From the NCBI GenBank assembly GCA_031308135.1, contig JAHLJT010008756.1:104497271-104561270 (forward strand): DNA of 64,000 nt, written 5' to 3'. Positions within the stretch are counted from its first letter, which is position 1. Every line of letters begins with the position of its first letter. The DNA comes from Acheta domesticus. Its lineage: Eukaryota; Arthropoda; Insecta; Orthoptera; Gryllidae. This document shows, in pieces, positions 1 through 10,110 of the stretch. The position numbers and the translations under genes are program-made. The notes beneath the pieces are model-generated. The model saw nothing but the letters and a program-made list of their open reading frames with translations, made no database searches and was not told where the DNA came from.

Positions 1-261
1 TGCAAAAATTCAGATTATCAGCAATAACTTTTCACATTTTTTTCATACCAGTCTCCCTGCATTACCAATGCCATGAATATCCCCTAATAGTAAAGTAAGG
101 GCAAAAACAAGGCTAGCAAATGCATCTGCCACTTGGTGTAGCAGCATGCTGAAAGACAAGCATGCAGCATGCTGTAACAATCAAGAATAAATTTTTACCA
201 ATACACTATGGTTTCAATTGCATGCTTCTATTTGCATTTCACACCCATACAAAAAACTTAC
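1..261. other. Intron or downstream gene sequence, nothing specific
   Basis: This AT-rich stretch lies downstream, in the sense of the minus-strand gene, of the last exon I can place (262-296). That exon ends in a strong donor, so this is presumably intron. I found no further exon with paired splice signals here. Confidence 0.4.
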
Positions 262-1569
262 CTTTTTCAGTATAATTTCAGCCTGTGCAAAAGGATCTGA
301 AAATTAAAAAAAATGTTTGTAGAAACTCTCCCTTCAAACTATCTACTATTGTGTAATCAAAATTAATATCCAAAAATACAAAATTGTATGCTCATTTGCT
401 ACCTCAAACAAATCTGCCCTGTTTGAAGCTCTACTGCCAACAGGGAGAGATGAACTACACTGCGAATTTAACTGTGCCCCTGACAGGAATCAGCAGTTTC
501 GCTGCAATCCAATTGGGAGCATGTAGTCTCCAAAGTGATGCCACTATGGTAACGTTAAAGCTTCCAATTGGATGAAACTGTCAAAAGCTGATTCCTGTCA
601 GGTGCTCAGTTAAGAAAACCGCAGTATACAAATGTAAAAAAATAAAAAGTTAAACTGTGCTGTATAGATTAATTCTATTACAGATACAGATTAATTGTAT
701 TTAAAAAGGTCTTACCAGTTACAGACATTGCAGTTGGTGTCACCTCAACTGGTTCAAAGGATCTGAAATTGAACATAATTATAAACAAGAAATTCCACAA
801 TTTAGAATTTAATTATTTAAATGTGCCTACAAGGAAAACACTTACCACGAATACTGTCACCAAATGTATAGGGCATAATTACTCCAGACAGACAAAGAGT
901 ACAGTGTGACACTTCTACAGAAAGCTCTGCAAAGAAAGAACTTCTGGTGAGATAAACTTCATTCAAATTATTTAATATTTGATTGCAATGAATATTGCCA
1001 CTAACTGTTCTCTGAACAAATAAATTCTTATTACTACCGAAAATAACTCTTACCTAGCAACATCTGAAATTTGTGGTGCAAATTCCAATACTGGTATCTG
1101 AAATTCAAAATAAAAATTAGAAAATCACTTTACGACGCACTATTGAAATATCTGAATGCACATCGAAGAAAATGGAGAACTTACTTCATTCTACTGTACA
1201 GGTTTCTCGCAAAGGGGATTTCGTGATTCCGAAAATTTTATTGGATCAGCATTATCAATGGTCTCTGATTCGCAGTTACATGCTGTTCCAGAAAATGCTC
1301 TTTGCATATTGACTTACTAATGCTTCTAGGAGCATTTGGCTAGAGCTGGTGCTGAATACATTTTAGCCATTCTCTGCATCTAAAACGAATATATTAATTT
1401 TACAGACTTATTTTAAAAAATGCTAGTAAAAAAATATCAGCATTAATCAACAAACTTCATGCATAAAAATGTGATACGACTCACCTTTTTCTCGCTCCAA
1501 AGAAAACCAAAATGGCGCGCTTCGATGGCTAATTACCGTTTCGAATTTGTGCAATTTGGCACCCAGCAT
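262..1569 (-). CDS. 5' part of an unidentified spliced protein-coding gene (exons 1485-1569, 846-926, 262-296)
   Basis: Seen: exon 1 starts at ATG 1569 with A at -3, and an in-frame TGA lies 27 bases upstream of it. It reads MLGAKLHKFETVISHR and ends in EREK before a GTGAGT donor. Exon 846-926 has a TTTGCAG acceptor and GTAAGT donor; it reads ELSVEVSHCTLCLSGV and contains a CxxC pair. Exon 262-296 has a TTTTCAG acceptor and GTAAGT donor; it reads DPFAQAEIILKK. The pieces join in one frame (85+81+35 nt = 67 codons, phase 0 at the end), and the gene continues off the left edge. The composition is protein-like, with no signal peptide or membrane span. Inference: this is a real host gene. I do not recognise the family and assign no function. 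The introns also hold three putative alternative exons. Confidence 0.6.
459..625. mobile_element. Small inverted-repeat element (MITE-like) in an intron
   Basis: The left end (ACTGCG, then CCTGACAGGAATCAGC near 480) is matched as an inverted repeat by the right end (GCTGATTCCTGTCAGG near 586, ending CGCAGT at 625). A second inverted block, CCAATTGG, lies further in. The element is about 167 bp with roughly 60-bp imperfect arms and no coding capacity. It lies between putative exons 262-296 and 716-762. I could not fix a target-site duplication. Confidence 0.6.
716..762 (-). other. Putative 47-nt poison or duplicated exon
   Basis: It has an AATTTCAG acceptor and a GTAAGA donor. Its first bases, ATCCTTT, match the start of exon 262-296, and the acceptor contexts are also alike, so it may be a diverged exon duplicate. 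Included after exon 846-926 it stops after seven codons and shifts the frame, so it would act as a poison exon. A different frame is open throughout (EPVEVTPTAMSVT) and runs on into exon 262-296. Confidence 0.35.
1054..1097 (-). other. Putative 44-nt alternative exon
   Basis: It has an AATTTCAG acceptor and a GTAAGA donor. If read from the ATG at the end of 1185-1379 it encodes YQYWNLHHKFQMLL and joins exon 846-926 in frame. If spliced directly from exon 1 it meets a TAG at its very end. Transcript evidence would be needed to confirm it. Confidence 0.35.
1185..1379 (-). other. Putative alternative exon with an alternative start codon
   Basis: It is bounded by a TTTTAG acceptor and a strong AA|GTAAGT donor. 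All frames entered from exon 1 stop quickly, so inclusion after exon 1 would end translation. An ATG five bases from its 3' end (after a TAG) would read on through exon 1054-1097 and enter exon 846-926 in the same frame that exon 1 uses. It may therefore be an alternative leader exon. The call rests on splice signals and frame only. Confidence 0.35.
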
Positions 1570-1950
1570 CTTCTCGTAGCGATAATACACCCTTCAGACA
1601 ATGCTATTCAACAGTATATCATTAAATTTCTTTCCTAAACGTAAAGTAACTGGTCGCTAGAAACCGTTAATGGCGTTTTGCATGTAGCCCACACACCCAA
1701 GAGGCAGAAAGCCAACGGAAATGCAGAACCCGCCTTGACCCGAGCCAGCGATCTGTGCAACTGAGTAGTTCACAGCTTCATCGCCAGAGCGAGTTGGTGG
1801 CGAACAGACATGGGCATATGGCGTCGCCGCGTCACAATTCAAAATTTAAATAAGGACCGGAAGTGGCCTATCTAGTGACACAGGACTGGGTAGCACGTCT
1901 CCGAGAAAAGCGTTGGGCTGCGGGGTTGAAGGGCTGCGGGGATAAGTGTT
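1570..1950 (-). promoter_or_regulatory. Probable TATA-less promoter region of the left-edge gene
   Basis: This is the 5' flank of the start codon at 1569 and is more GC-rich than its surroundings. It contains a perfect ETS/GABP-type site, ACCGGAAGT, at 1856-1864. Such sites are common in TATA-less housekeeping promoters. The transcription start is not defined, and the assignment is inference from position. Confidence 0.3.
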
Positions 1951-2106
1951 AGGAGACGTCCATAAATTATGTAATTCAAATTTCGAATATTTTGAATACC
2001 CCCTTCCCCCTTGTAACGCACTTCCCTATCGCTATATAACGCAGCGTAACGCTGCCTCAAATCTGCTTCCTCCCCCTTTAGCGTTACGTAATTTATGGAT
2101 GACCCC
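1951..2106. mobile_element. MITE with GGGGTCATCCATAAATTACG-type termini
   Basis: The right end (2081-2106) read in reverse is GGTCATCCATAAATTACG followed by TAA. The left end (1951-1974) is AGGAGACGTCCATAAATTAT followed by GTAA. These are imperfect inverted repeats of about 24 bp enclosing 110 bp with no ORF. Similar terminal sequences are, to my recollection, common in insect MITEs; I cannot check this here. Confidence 0.55.
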
Positions 2107-3040
2107 TTATGTCTTCAAAGAATATTGAGAAGATACTTATTATATGAGAAATGACGATAAGTCAAGAGAGCCGGAAATGCAACAGATAAATGCGTGCTTG
2201 CGGGCGGCATGAAGTTTTCAAATTGATTTTAAAAAAATACGTACTACGACAAATTGAAAGAAAAACTTTTGACGAAGTCAATTTTATGAAACTATTACAT
2301 TACCTACGTTCAGGAAAGCCAAAGGTAGAAATCGTGCTCAATATCTCAAAATAATCGCAAAATTTAAGGGATTAGTTCGCAACGCTGACAAAACATCTAA
2401 ACTCAACAGAGAGGACTCTGAACCGAAGAAAGAAACTAGAAATAACTAAGTGCCTGTGTCATGAAATTAGTGTTTTTCGTATATTGATAGTGAAAAAATA
2501 GTACGAACGTTTATAAATAATTGCTTTTTCATTTTCATGTGAAGAAAAGAAACGAGTAATTGATATTACGTTGTCATGTCCTAACCTAATAATATTTCGG
2601 ACTGTAATTTTTAAAACGACAACTAAACGATGGGAAAAATGTCAAGCATGTATTTTTAAATACTTTAAATTGTATTATTTCAATCTTTGCAATACAAACT
2701 ACAACAACCTCATTGTTATTTTGCGACTATTATTCCCTCATCCTTTAAATATTATCATTTAAAATAAATCAGGATTTTCTTTATATAATTCAATATTGAT
2801 GACTGACTACATACACTTGTCATAAAAAAAGCTATACCCCGAAGGACCCTACTGATCTGCTGCAAACTTGGTGGGTATTTTACACACCACTAGCTAAACC
2901 AATGATTTCGTTTCCACGGGCGGCCGCGCACTGGGTGGTCGGGGGTAGGTGCGTGACGTCGCGCCTTCCGGGCGAGATAAGAGGGCTTCAAACGGCCGCG
3001 ACGGCCACTGGACATCGGGTAATGCCGCCAGAGCGTCACT
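2107..3040. other. AT-rich sequence, then the GC-rich 5' flank of the Tc1 relic
   Basis: From 2107 to about 2820 I see no gene or repeat structure. From about 2830 the composition becomes GC-rich and leads into the Tc1-type transposase relic, so 2830-3040 is probably its 5' untranslated part. I did not find convincing terminal inverted repeats. Confidence 0.4.
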
Positions 3041-3049
3041 TGTACGTTC

Positions 3050-4165
3050 ACTATGACTAGGCGACGCATTCGACAGCCGGTTGTCCAGATAGAAGCTTTC
3101 GGGAGGGACAACATCGTGGGTCTGCGGGAGGTTGGTTGGTCCTGTCGCCGTAATGCGCGCCACACCGGTCGTACGGACACCACCGTCGCCACCTGTTGGC
3201 GGCAATGGATTGAGGAGGGGACCCACGACATGCAGGGTTGGACGTTCGTCACGCACCATGAGGAGGGAGGACCGACGGATTGTCCGCCACGGGCGACCAG
3301 ATCCAATGGCAACGATTGATGCTTCAGCGGTGATTCAGCGGACTGTGCAACCTGCACTTCCACATCCTGCAAGTGCCAGTACAATTGGCAGGCGGTTGCA
3401 CAGCGCAGGGCTCGCCGTACGCCGGCCGTTACGACGCCTGCCCCTCACACCCCAGCAGCGTCGCTACAGACTCGTCTGGAGTCGGGAACGACGGACCTGG
3501 GGCCATTCAGACTTGCAGTCGGCATCATCAGCGTCGAGTTCCGCATCTCTCTTAATGGCGTCAACCACTGGGTCCTTGTCTGGAGGCGGAGAGGGGAGCG
3601 TTACGATTAGCTGTTTCTGGTATTCCATCACACGTCCCGCCAGCCTGGTGTGATGGTATGGGGCGCGATATCCTATGGTGCCCGTTCACCGTTAGTATTA
3701 CTCCGTGACAGCCGCACCGTGACTGCCGCACAGTACGTTCAGGAGATCCTTCATCCGGTGGTTCTGCCGTTCGTGAATGCCCACGCCCATGCCCTATTTC
3801 AATAGGAAAACGCGTGTCCGCATACCGCAGCCATCCCCCAAGCATGCGTTGTAGCCGTGGATACTCTGCCATGGCTAGCCGCATCGCCAGGCCATTCCCC
3901 GATCGCGAATGTTGAGGGGGCTATGGAGCGTGCGAACAGGACTCCACCAATCTGCAAGAACTGCGCGCTCAGGTGCAGCCTGCATGGCATGGACTATCAC
4001 AGGACTCCATGTACCTGGGTACCAGGAGACCTGTACAACTCCATGCCACGACGTCTGGACGCGTGTGTTTGCCAACACGGTGACCTTACGCCAAACTAAC
4101 ATGTACATTCTTTGGCCGTGTAGCGCAGTAAATATTGGTCCTGAGAATATGAAAGTGTAATCATT
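3050..4165 (+). mobile_element. Degenerate Tc1-type transposase (pseudogene)
   Basis: The N-terminal helix-turn-helix region starts at ATG 3053. It includes VGLREVGWSCRRNARHTGR and then TTVATCWRQWIEEGTHD, which I recognise as a Tc1-family DNA-binding domain. A frameshift near 3240 moves the reading to another frame (EDRRIVRHGRP, then RRPLRRLPLTPQQRRYR). After further shifts come GVMVWGAISYGARSPL and a DNARPHTA-like segment spoiled by a stop (FQ*ENACPHTAA). The C-terminus ends at 4096 in DLYNSMPRRLDACV. Several frameshifts and stops make it dead. GC content is well above the flanks, probably ancestral element composition. Confidence 0.8.
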
Positions 4166-4839
4166 TCGTATGCGTGGTACTCTCTATCTGCCTGCCAACA
4201 ATGATCGCAATCCGCCTCGTCCTTCTGGGTGCAGCATTTTTATGACGATGAGTGTACTTTCCCATCCCGACTAGTCCATTGTGCCAGGAGGTTTCAATTT
4301 GTCTGAGGCCTCTTCCTCCTTCCTTATGTGACACATAATGTCTATGCACATCAGCTCGAGGGTGAGTGACATAATGCATTGTAAGTGGACGAACTCATTC
4401 TACCTCGCGTCTTAGGAGATTACGCATCATGTCCTTATCGTGTGATTCATAGCCAGATGAATTTTTACCACTGATGGATGTTTCAGTTGGAAGAGATGAA
4501 CCTTCAAGAGGGCCATCGTTTTCAGGGATGGTTCTCTATGTTCGTCATGTGGATAGTTCGATCGTAGAAATACACTCAGCGTTTCTCTGTATGTCTGCAA
4601 GTTGTTCTTCTATGAATTTTCCACTGCTGAATATGTATCGTCGTTGACTGACAAGCTTCTTTGAATCTAGGGCTGGCCTTATATCTGAATTTCGCTCTCT
4701 CCTTATCTCAAAAACTTCTATTTCTGAGCCCCCATTTTTCGCATCAGCATAGTAAAAGCATCGCATCACCTTCAATTCATCCCGGGCCATCTCTCACGAT
4801 GGCTCAGAGCTACTGACGACTCTGTGTCACTGGGACTAA
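4166..4839. other. Unassigned; minus-strand 81-codon ORF at 4545-4790
   Basis: The ORF 4545-4790 on the minus strand is protein-like in composition (charged, few low-complexity runs), but I do not recognise it. It sits between two transposon relics and may be part of one. The rest of the stretch shows nothing definable. Confidence 0.3.
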
Positions 4840-5427
4840 CATCCGTGGGATGGTCAGAGGTCGACAAGGTGACTGCTCGGTTTCAGAGCAGGTGTGGGAC
4901 ATTGGTAGAACAAGGCACGTTAAGATTTATTACATTTCTTGTTCTATCCATTTTGCTTATTCGTTATCAGTGAAGATTCGCTGGAAGCAAGTTACAGTTC
5001 ACATCTTACACATAAACCATGGGTTATTTCCTGTTATCCGTTACTGCGACCCACAATGGCCTCGGAACATCCCCCGCAGGGCCCAGCAAGGGGTCCCTCC
5101 GATCGCCAGTCGGTATTACTTAACCCTACTGGATTTTCACTATTGCTGAAGGCAGCCTTCTTTGCTGACTAATGCAAGGTACGAACCTTCACTCTAATCA
5201 GTGGCGTGGTGTGCCAACCCAGTTTCTCTCCTGTACCCTTCAAGGGCCGATAACAGAAAGTCCAAACGTTCATGACCCTTCCCTCTCTATTTCCCACTCT
5301 CCTCAGGAGTACTTCTTCGTCTGACCCCTCATCTTCAACCTATTCAGCCTGGGAGACCCTACCAGTTGCTAAGCTACCGCCGACACAGCTCTCAGGCTCG
5401 CGGGGGTACTCAAGGTCCACCACAAGG

Positions 5428-5429
<2 letters not shown>
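4840..5429 (+). mobile_element. Probable non-LTR retrotransposon 3' UTR
   Basis: This is moderately GC-rich noncoding sequence with no meaningful ORF. It ends in CTCAAGGTCCACCACAAGG and runs directly into a (TTA)n tail at 5430. The wording around 5130-5430 matches my recollection of LINE 3' UTRs seen in many arthropod genomes, but I cannot verify the family. The simple-repeat tail immediately after a conserved-looking terminus is what a LINE 3' end should look like. Confidence 0.45.

Positions 5430-5468
<39 letters not shown>
5430..5468. repeat. (TTA)n microsatellite, left border of the RLE LINE
   Basis: About 13 uninterrupted TTA units. It is both the tail of the preceding LINE 3' UTR and the 3' border of the minus-strand LINE that follows. 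Read on that LINE's own strand it is (TAA)n. Confidence 0.9.
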
Positions 5469-5470
<2 letters not shown>

Positions 5471-6860
5471 TTAACTTTGTAAACAATATTGGGCATTATT
5501 TAATACATCGGAATTCAGATTCAAGACATATTACAAACAGTTTCCACTTTGATTTGCTTCATCAGAACACAAGTGAAATCAAATTTACATATAAAAACAC
5601 AAGTCAAATTAAGTTTAAATGTATTATAGAAATAACACATTCATTTAAGCCATCCACTACCGTATCACTTTCGTCATCCCCATATTCGCATCCACTCAGC
5701 GCCCTGCATGCTTACATGCTTGGTCGCCTGCATGCTTGGCTGAATTCAGTTGATTTCAGTCAAGCTGTTCTTCTAAGAACTTTCTCACGATATGGCAAGT
5801 GTCCAGTATCACAGAATTTTGAATTTTTTAAAAGTAGCTTTCTAATTGAAGGATTTCCGTGTGCCTTCGCGCTTTTAAAAATTAGTTCTGTGGCCGAAAT
5901 GATGGGTCCAACATAAACTTTCTTGACTTTCCACATTTTCTTTACTTCATCTGCTAGATCCTTGTATTTGCTGATCTTGTTGCTACAGCTATTCTCGATA
6001 TTGTGGGAGATGGGAATGGTAATGTCAATCAGATAGACTTCTATTCTTTTTGTCTAGCGAGATTATATCTGGTCTATTTGCTGGTATCGTGACGTCAGTT
6101 TTTATTTCTCTAGAGTTCGTTGTAATCAACTATTGGTGACGGTTCATATTTACAATAAGGTAATGCTGAAGCTGTGCCTTGTGCTATATTTTGATGGATG
6201 ATTTTTGCTACAATATTGTGTCATTCATTTGTATTGTGTCATGTATTGTGTCATTCAAGAGCCCATTATATTCTGTGTTTGCAAGTGTACGGCAGGATCC
6301 TGTTATGTGTTCTATTGTTTCTGCTGTCATGTCATTTTCGGCATTTATTACCTGAGATTGCTTCCTTGATTATGTATTTCCGGAAATTTCTAGTAGCTAT
6401 TAATCTATCTTGAATAGCCATCATAAATCCAGTTGTTTCACCAAAGAGGTTTCCATTCTTAAGCGAGAGGCTTCTTGCATCCGTATCTATATTATATTTG
6501 TCTAATTGATTCGGAAATGTGACATGCAATTCTTTTTGCTTCCAGTTCTTTCTCTGATCTTGTATTGATGTACTTTTTGAAATGAAAGTGGCAGCCTCTG
6601 TAAGGGGCAGTGGAGTTGTCTTGATATCGGTTTTACAAATGACATCAAACAATTCTATTGTCGGTTTGCTTCTTGTGAAAGTAATTTGAGTCTGAGGTCG
6701 TTAATTTGTTTGCTATGGAGTCGCAATGTGTCGGTGATTCCCATGCCACCCATCAGTATTCGAAGAGTCACCCGTTCTATTGCTGATTTTGGATGTTTCA
6801 TTCGGTGTTTTGTCAGTTGTGTTCTGACTTGTCTTGACAGACCTTAAGTCTGTCGCTGAT
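5469..6860 (-). mobile_element. 5'-truncated LINE of the restriction-like-endonuclease (R4/Dong/Hero-like) type, minus strand
   Basis: Reading the minus strand from about 6860, segments in shifting frames give KHPKSAIERVTLRILMGGMG, then LHSKQINDLR. The open stretch 6652-6332 follows, with LFGETTGFMMAIQDRLIATR and NFRKYIIKE. Then come TIEHITGSCR-like pieces, and PANRPDII near 6080, which fits the start of a PD-(D/E)xK restriction-like endonuclease. The last recognisable part is YKDLADEVKKMWK near 5940. The RT palm domain is missing, so the copy is 5'-truncated, and it has several frameshifts and stops. Both ends abut (TTA)n. The clade call is from memory of this protein type; the C-terminal RLE part is the main support. 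Confidence 0.65.
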
Positions 6861-6905
6861 CATTTAACTAATTCAAATCAGTAAGTAGTGGTATTGCACA
6901 TGTAT

Positions 6906-7004
6906 TTTTATTATTGTTATTATTATTACTATTATTATTATTATTACTATTATTATTATTACTATTATTATTATTTCTATTATTATTATTACTACTACTA
7001 CTAC
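6906..7004. repeat. Imperfect (TTA)n/(CTA)n microsatellite
   Basis: About 100 bp of TTA with interspersed CTA units, ending in five ACT units. It borders the truncated 5' end of the RLE LINE on one side and the SINE start at 7006 on the other. Confidence 0.9.
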
Positions 7005-7005
7005 T

Positions 7006-7520
7006 GGGAGAGATGGCTCAGTGCATCAACCTGACGTCCCTGCAGTTCCTCTGAGCGGGAGGTCCTAGGTTCGAGTCCCGACAGCCGCAGAATTTTTCGA
7101 CACTAGCTTGCCAGCTAGATCCAATTCAGTCGCTGTCTGGAGGAGAATTCTAGCAGCCGGCTGGTCTGATCGGTAGTTTTCTGTGGTTTCTCCGATCAAC
7201 ACCAGGCGAATGCCGGAGCAGTGCCCTAACAAACGGGCCACGGACCTTTCCTTTCTCGCGGGCGCGCGATCTTTCCTTCCTCTTCCTTGTCCTATACTCA
7301 CCCTTTACACACACACTTACACTAACATGCACTACACTACCACACATGCCGGGAGACCGGTCGGGAGCTTAGAGCTTGTCCCGGCTGGAGCGGTGCTCCG
7401 CTGGTGCGAGATACCTGGTTGAGGGGAAAACCCCGTTAGGTCGACGCCAGATCTCGCCACCCAGAGGGGAAAAGATCATCGCCAACTCCCGAGAAAAACC
7501 GTGCACTACACTTACGGGAA
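7006..7520 (+). mobile_element. tRNA-derived SINE, family 1, fullest copy
   Basis: A pol III A box, TGGCTCAGTGC (7014-7024), and a perfect B box, GGTTCGAGTCCCG (7068-7080), have normal tRNA-like spacing. They are followed by a long tRNA-unrelated body. The body recurs at 22700-23190, 23340-23563 and 37670-38085, including AGGAGAATTCTAGC and GGTTTCTCCGATCAACACC-like blocks. The 3' end is followed by an (ATT)n tail. At about 515 bp this is long for a SINE. Confidence 0.75.
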
Positions 7521-7522
7521 TA

Positions 7523-7568
<46 letters not shown>
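7521..7568. repeat. (ATT)n tail after SINE family 1
   Basis: About 15 uninterrupted ATT units directly after the SINE end. The polyleucine, polytyrosine or polyasparagine ORFs here are artefacts of this repeat. Confidence 0.9.
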
Positions 7569-7599
7569 GCAGCTCCTATTTCCACGTCTTACTGCACCC

Positions 7600-7910
7600 C
7601 ACTTACACGAGTGCTGTCCGCTGTTCGGGGCCGCGCTTCGTTTGGAGAATGACTGCCAGCCGTCAGCCCGGCGCGCGTTCGTCAGCGGGTGACAAGATCG
7701 GGCGCGCGCCCGCTCCACGCAGCTGGGGGACGGCGGGGCGTGGGCGGGGGCGGGGCGCGAGGGGAGGAGCATTTTCGCGGGGACGAGACGTCAGCCGCAC
7801 GCGCGTCGAACGGGGAGGTCTCCCTCGCGGGAACACGATCGCCGGCTGCGCTCGACCGCTGCCGCTGAGCCCCGTGGGCGCGGGGAACTGATCCCCTGTC
7901 GCGATATTCG
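7600..7910. promoter_or_regulatory. GC-rich, CpG-dense island
   Basis: Composition changes abruptly to CG-rich (many GCGCGC and GGGGCG strings) and returns to AT-rich at about 7910. It has GGGGCGGGG boxes of the Sp1 type but no recognisable coding exon. The long overlapping ORFs are by-products of the lack of stop codons in GC-rich DNA. Confidence 0.45.
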
Positions 7911-9410
7911 CCTTCAAAAATGACATGCGTTCCCTGCGGACCGAAAAGAGGAAGGGGTTGGTTTTATGTGAAGTGAAAGATGAAGATGTGGTTCTTACTT
8001 TCTTTACTTAGAACATGTCTCATCTTCAATAATTCTTTGATTTTTTTGATTTTCACGTGACACGCCACTACCACCACAAGCCATCTTGACACATTGACAC
8101 GTATGTACTATGTATGGGGAATTGGCGATGGCCTTCCGTAGTCACCTCAGAATTCGGATGACCCCTCCGCAATCCGTCTCGAGAAAGAAGGCTGCCTTAG
8201 TCATTCTCTGAATGATTTCCCTACTAGTATGTGCCGCTAAATGTGATGGTAGTACGTGCGGGAACATGCATTTGGTGTGTGTAAGAGAGTGTATGTAAGA
8301 ATGGTGCAGGAGACTAGTCCGTGGAAGAGCGCATTACACGCAGATCCAATCAATTTGTTGCACGGCGTGTGTGGAGTTGATGACGAACCTCTAAAACCCG
8401 TTACAACACGTGATCCCTAGAATTCTTCTCCAGACATTGACACCAGTTTTTCTTCGATTTACAAATATTGATGAAGACTGTTTTACCTTTATTAAAGGAA
8501 ACGAGAAAGTAAAAAATATGTCGACATATTTTCCCTCATTGTAGTTTCAGCTAACCCGAGAAGCAAAACATTTTCTAGCAGTAATTGGAAATATTGCAAG
8601 TGAGATTAGATCTGTATACTGTCTTTATGAATTCAAATTTTGACTTATGGTAACAAAGCATCACGACTGAACTTTTCGTCATGTTAAAAAAAGGTGTCGG
8701 CTGGAGTACCGACTTGCAACGTATTTCTAGGGTTCCATTAAACGTGTTTGTTGAGAAAATACTATCAATCATATTAATTTCCATTCTAAATTGACAATTG
8801 TTGAGTAAGGTGCTGTTTACTTTCCACACGGCCGTTAGGACCTACATTTGGAAGGTCATTCTTCACGTAGAAAGTTTAATTAAAAACCGGTAAATTATTG
8901 TTCGGGTTTCACGAGCAGATTGGTTGTGCCAAGCGTTGCATTATCACTAATGACTTACTTTCCTTTCGCGATTTAATGCATGGACATTATCGTTGCTAGA
9001 TGCACGCCGTATTCATAAATTTAATGGTGTAGCTGCTTTTATGGTTGTGGCAATCCTGAGTGTGATTGGAGCAACTTCGGTGCTTTATTCAAACATTCCA
9101 ACAAGATCTTTACTCAATATTTTTAGTCAATCGTACTGTCGCAGCAAACTATGGATTACATTTGTCGAATGTCAATTACTTAACGTGATTTTACTTCAAT
9201 TTTTCCCTTTTGTTCACAATTTTAAGGAATGTAAAAAGTAAAATCAATTCGCTTCTTTGGCAAATCATATTTTCTTTTTAAAGATTATAAAACCTCCATA
9301 TTATATATATTATACAGTAGAGTAGATAGGAGTAGGCTCTGCCATAGTGCGGGAATAGATGTGTCGTGTGCCGAGGTCATGGAGAACACGAGGAGCAGGC
9401 GGCGCAAGTT
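7911..9410. other. AT-rich sequence without recognised genes
   Basis: I see no splice-flanked exon, RNA gene or repeat. ORFs at 8575-8829 and 8993-9241 are short and compositionally ordinary. Confidence 0.5.
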
Positions 9411-10085
9411 GATGAGAGGAGAGGGAAAATGAGACAGGGACAAAGAGACAGGGAAAATAGAGAAAGGGAAAGAGAAAGGAAAAAATAGAGAGGGAAAATA
9501 GACACAGGGAAAAAGAAAAGGTATGAAAGAGGAAAATAGAGAGAAAGAAATAGAGAAAGAAATGAAAAATAATGAAAGAGTAGGAAATAGAGAGAAGTAA
9601 ATAGAGAAAGAAAGGGAAAATAGTGAAAGAGAAGGAAAATAGAGAAGGGGAATAGAGAGGGGGAATAGAGAGTGGGGAATAGAGAGTGGGGAAACAGAGA
9701 GAGGGAATAAAGAGGGGGAAATAGAGAGAGGGGGAAATAGAGAGAGGAGGGTAATAGAGAGAGAAGAGAAATAGAGAGAGGGTGAAAATAGAGAGAGGGT
9801 GAAATAGAGAGAGGGGAATAGAGAGAGGGAATAGAGAGAGGGGGAATAGAGAGAGGTGAAATGGAGAGAGAGGGAAATAGAGAGAGGGAAATGAGATAGC
9901 GGGAAAGGGACAGAGAGTGAGGGAAGAGAGACAGAGGGGAAGAAGAGACACCGAGAGGGCGAAAAGAGACAGAGAGGGGAAAGAAACACAGAGGGGAAAA
10001 AACACAGAGGGAAAAGAGAGAGTGGAGAAAATGAGAGAGGAGAAAAAGAGAGGGGGAAAGGATGGTGAAAAGAGAGGGGGAGAGG
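9411..10085. repeat. Purine-rich minisatellite (GAGAGGGGAATA-type units)
   Basis: About 670 bp is almost purely A and G on the plus strand, with T mostly in the ATA of a drifting 10-18-bp unit such as GGGAAATAGAGAGA. All long minus-strand ORFs here (Ser/Leu/Phe/Pro-rich) are repeat translations. It ends 25 bases before a Helitron-like 3' terminus. Confidence 0.85.
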
Positions 10086-10110
10086 AATATTTCCTCAATT
10101 ATTTCTTCTG

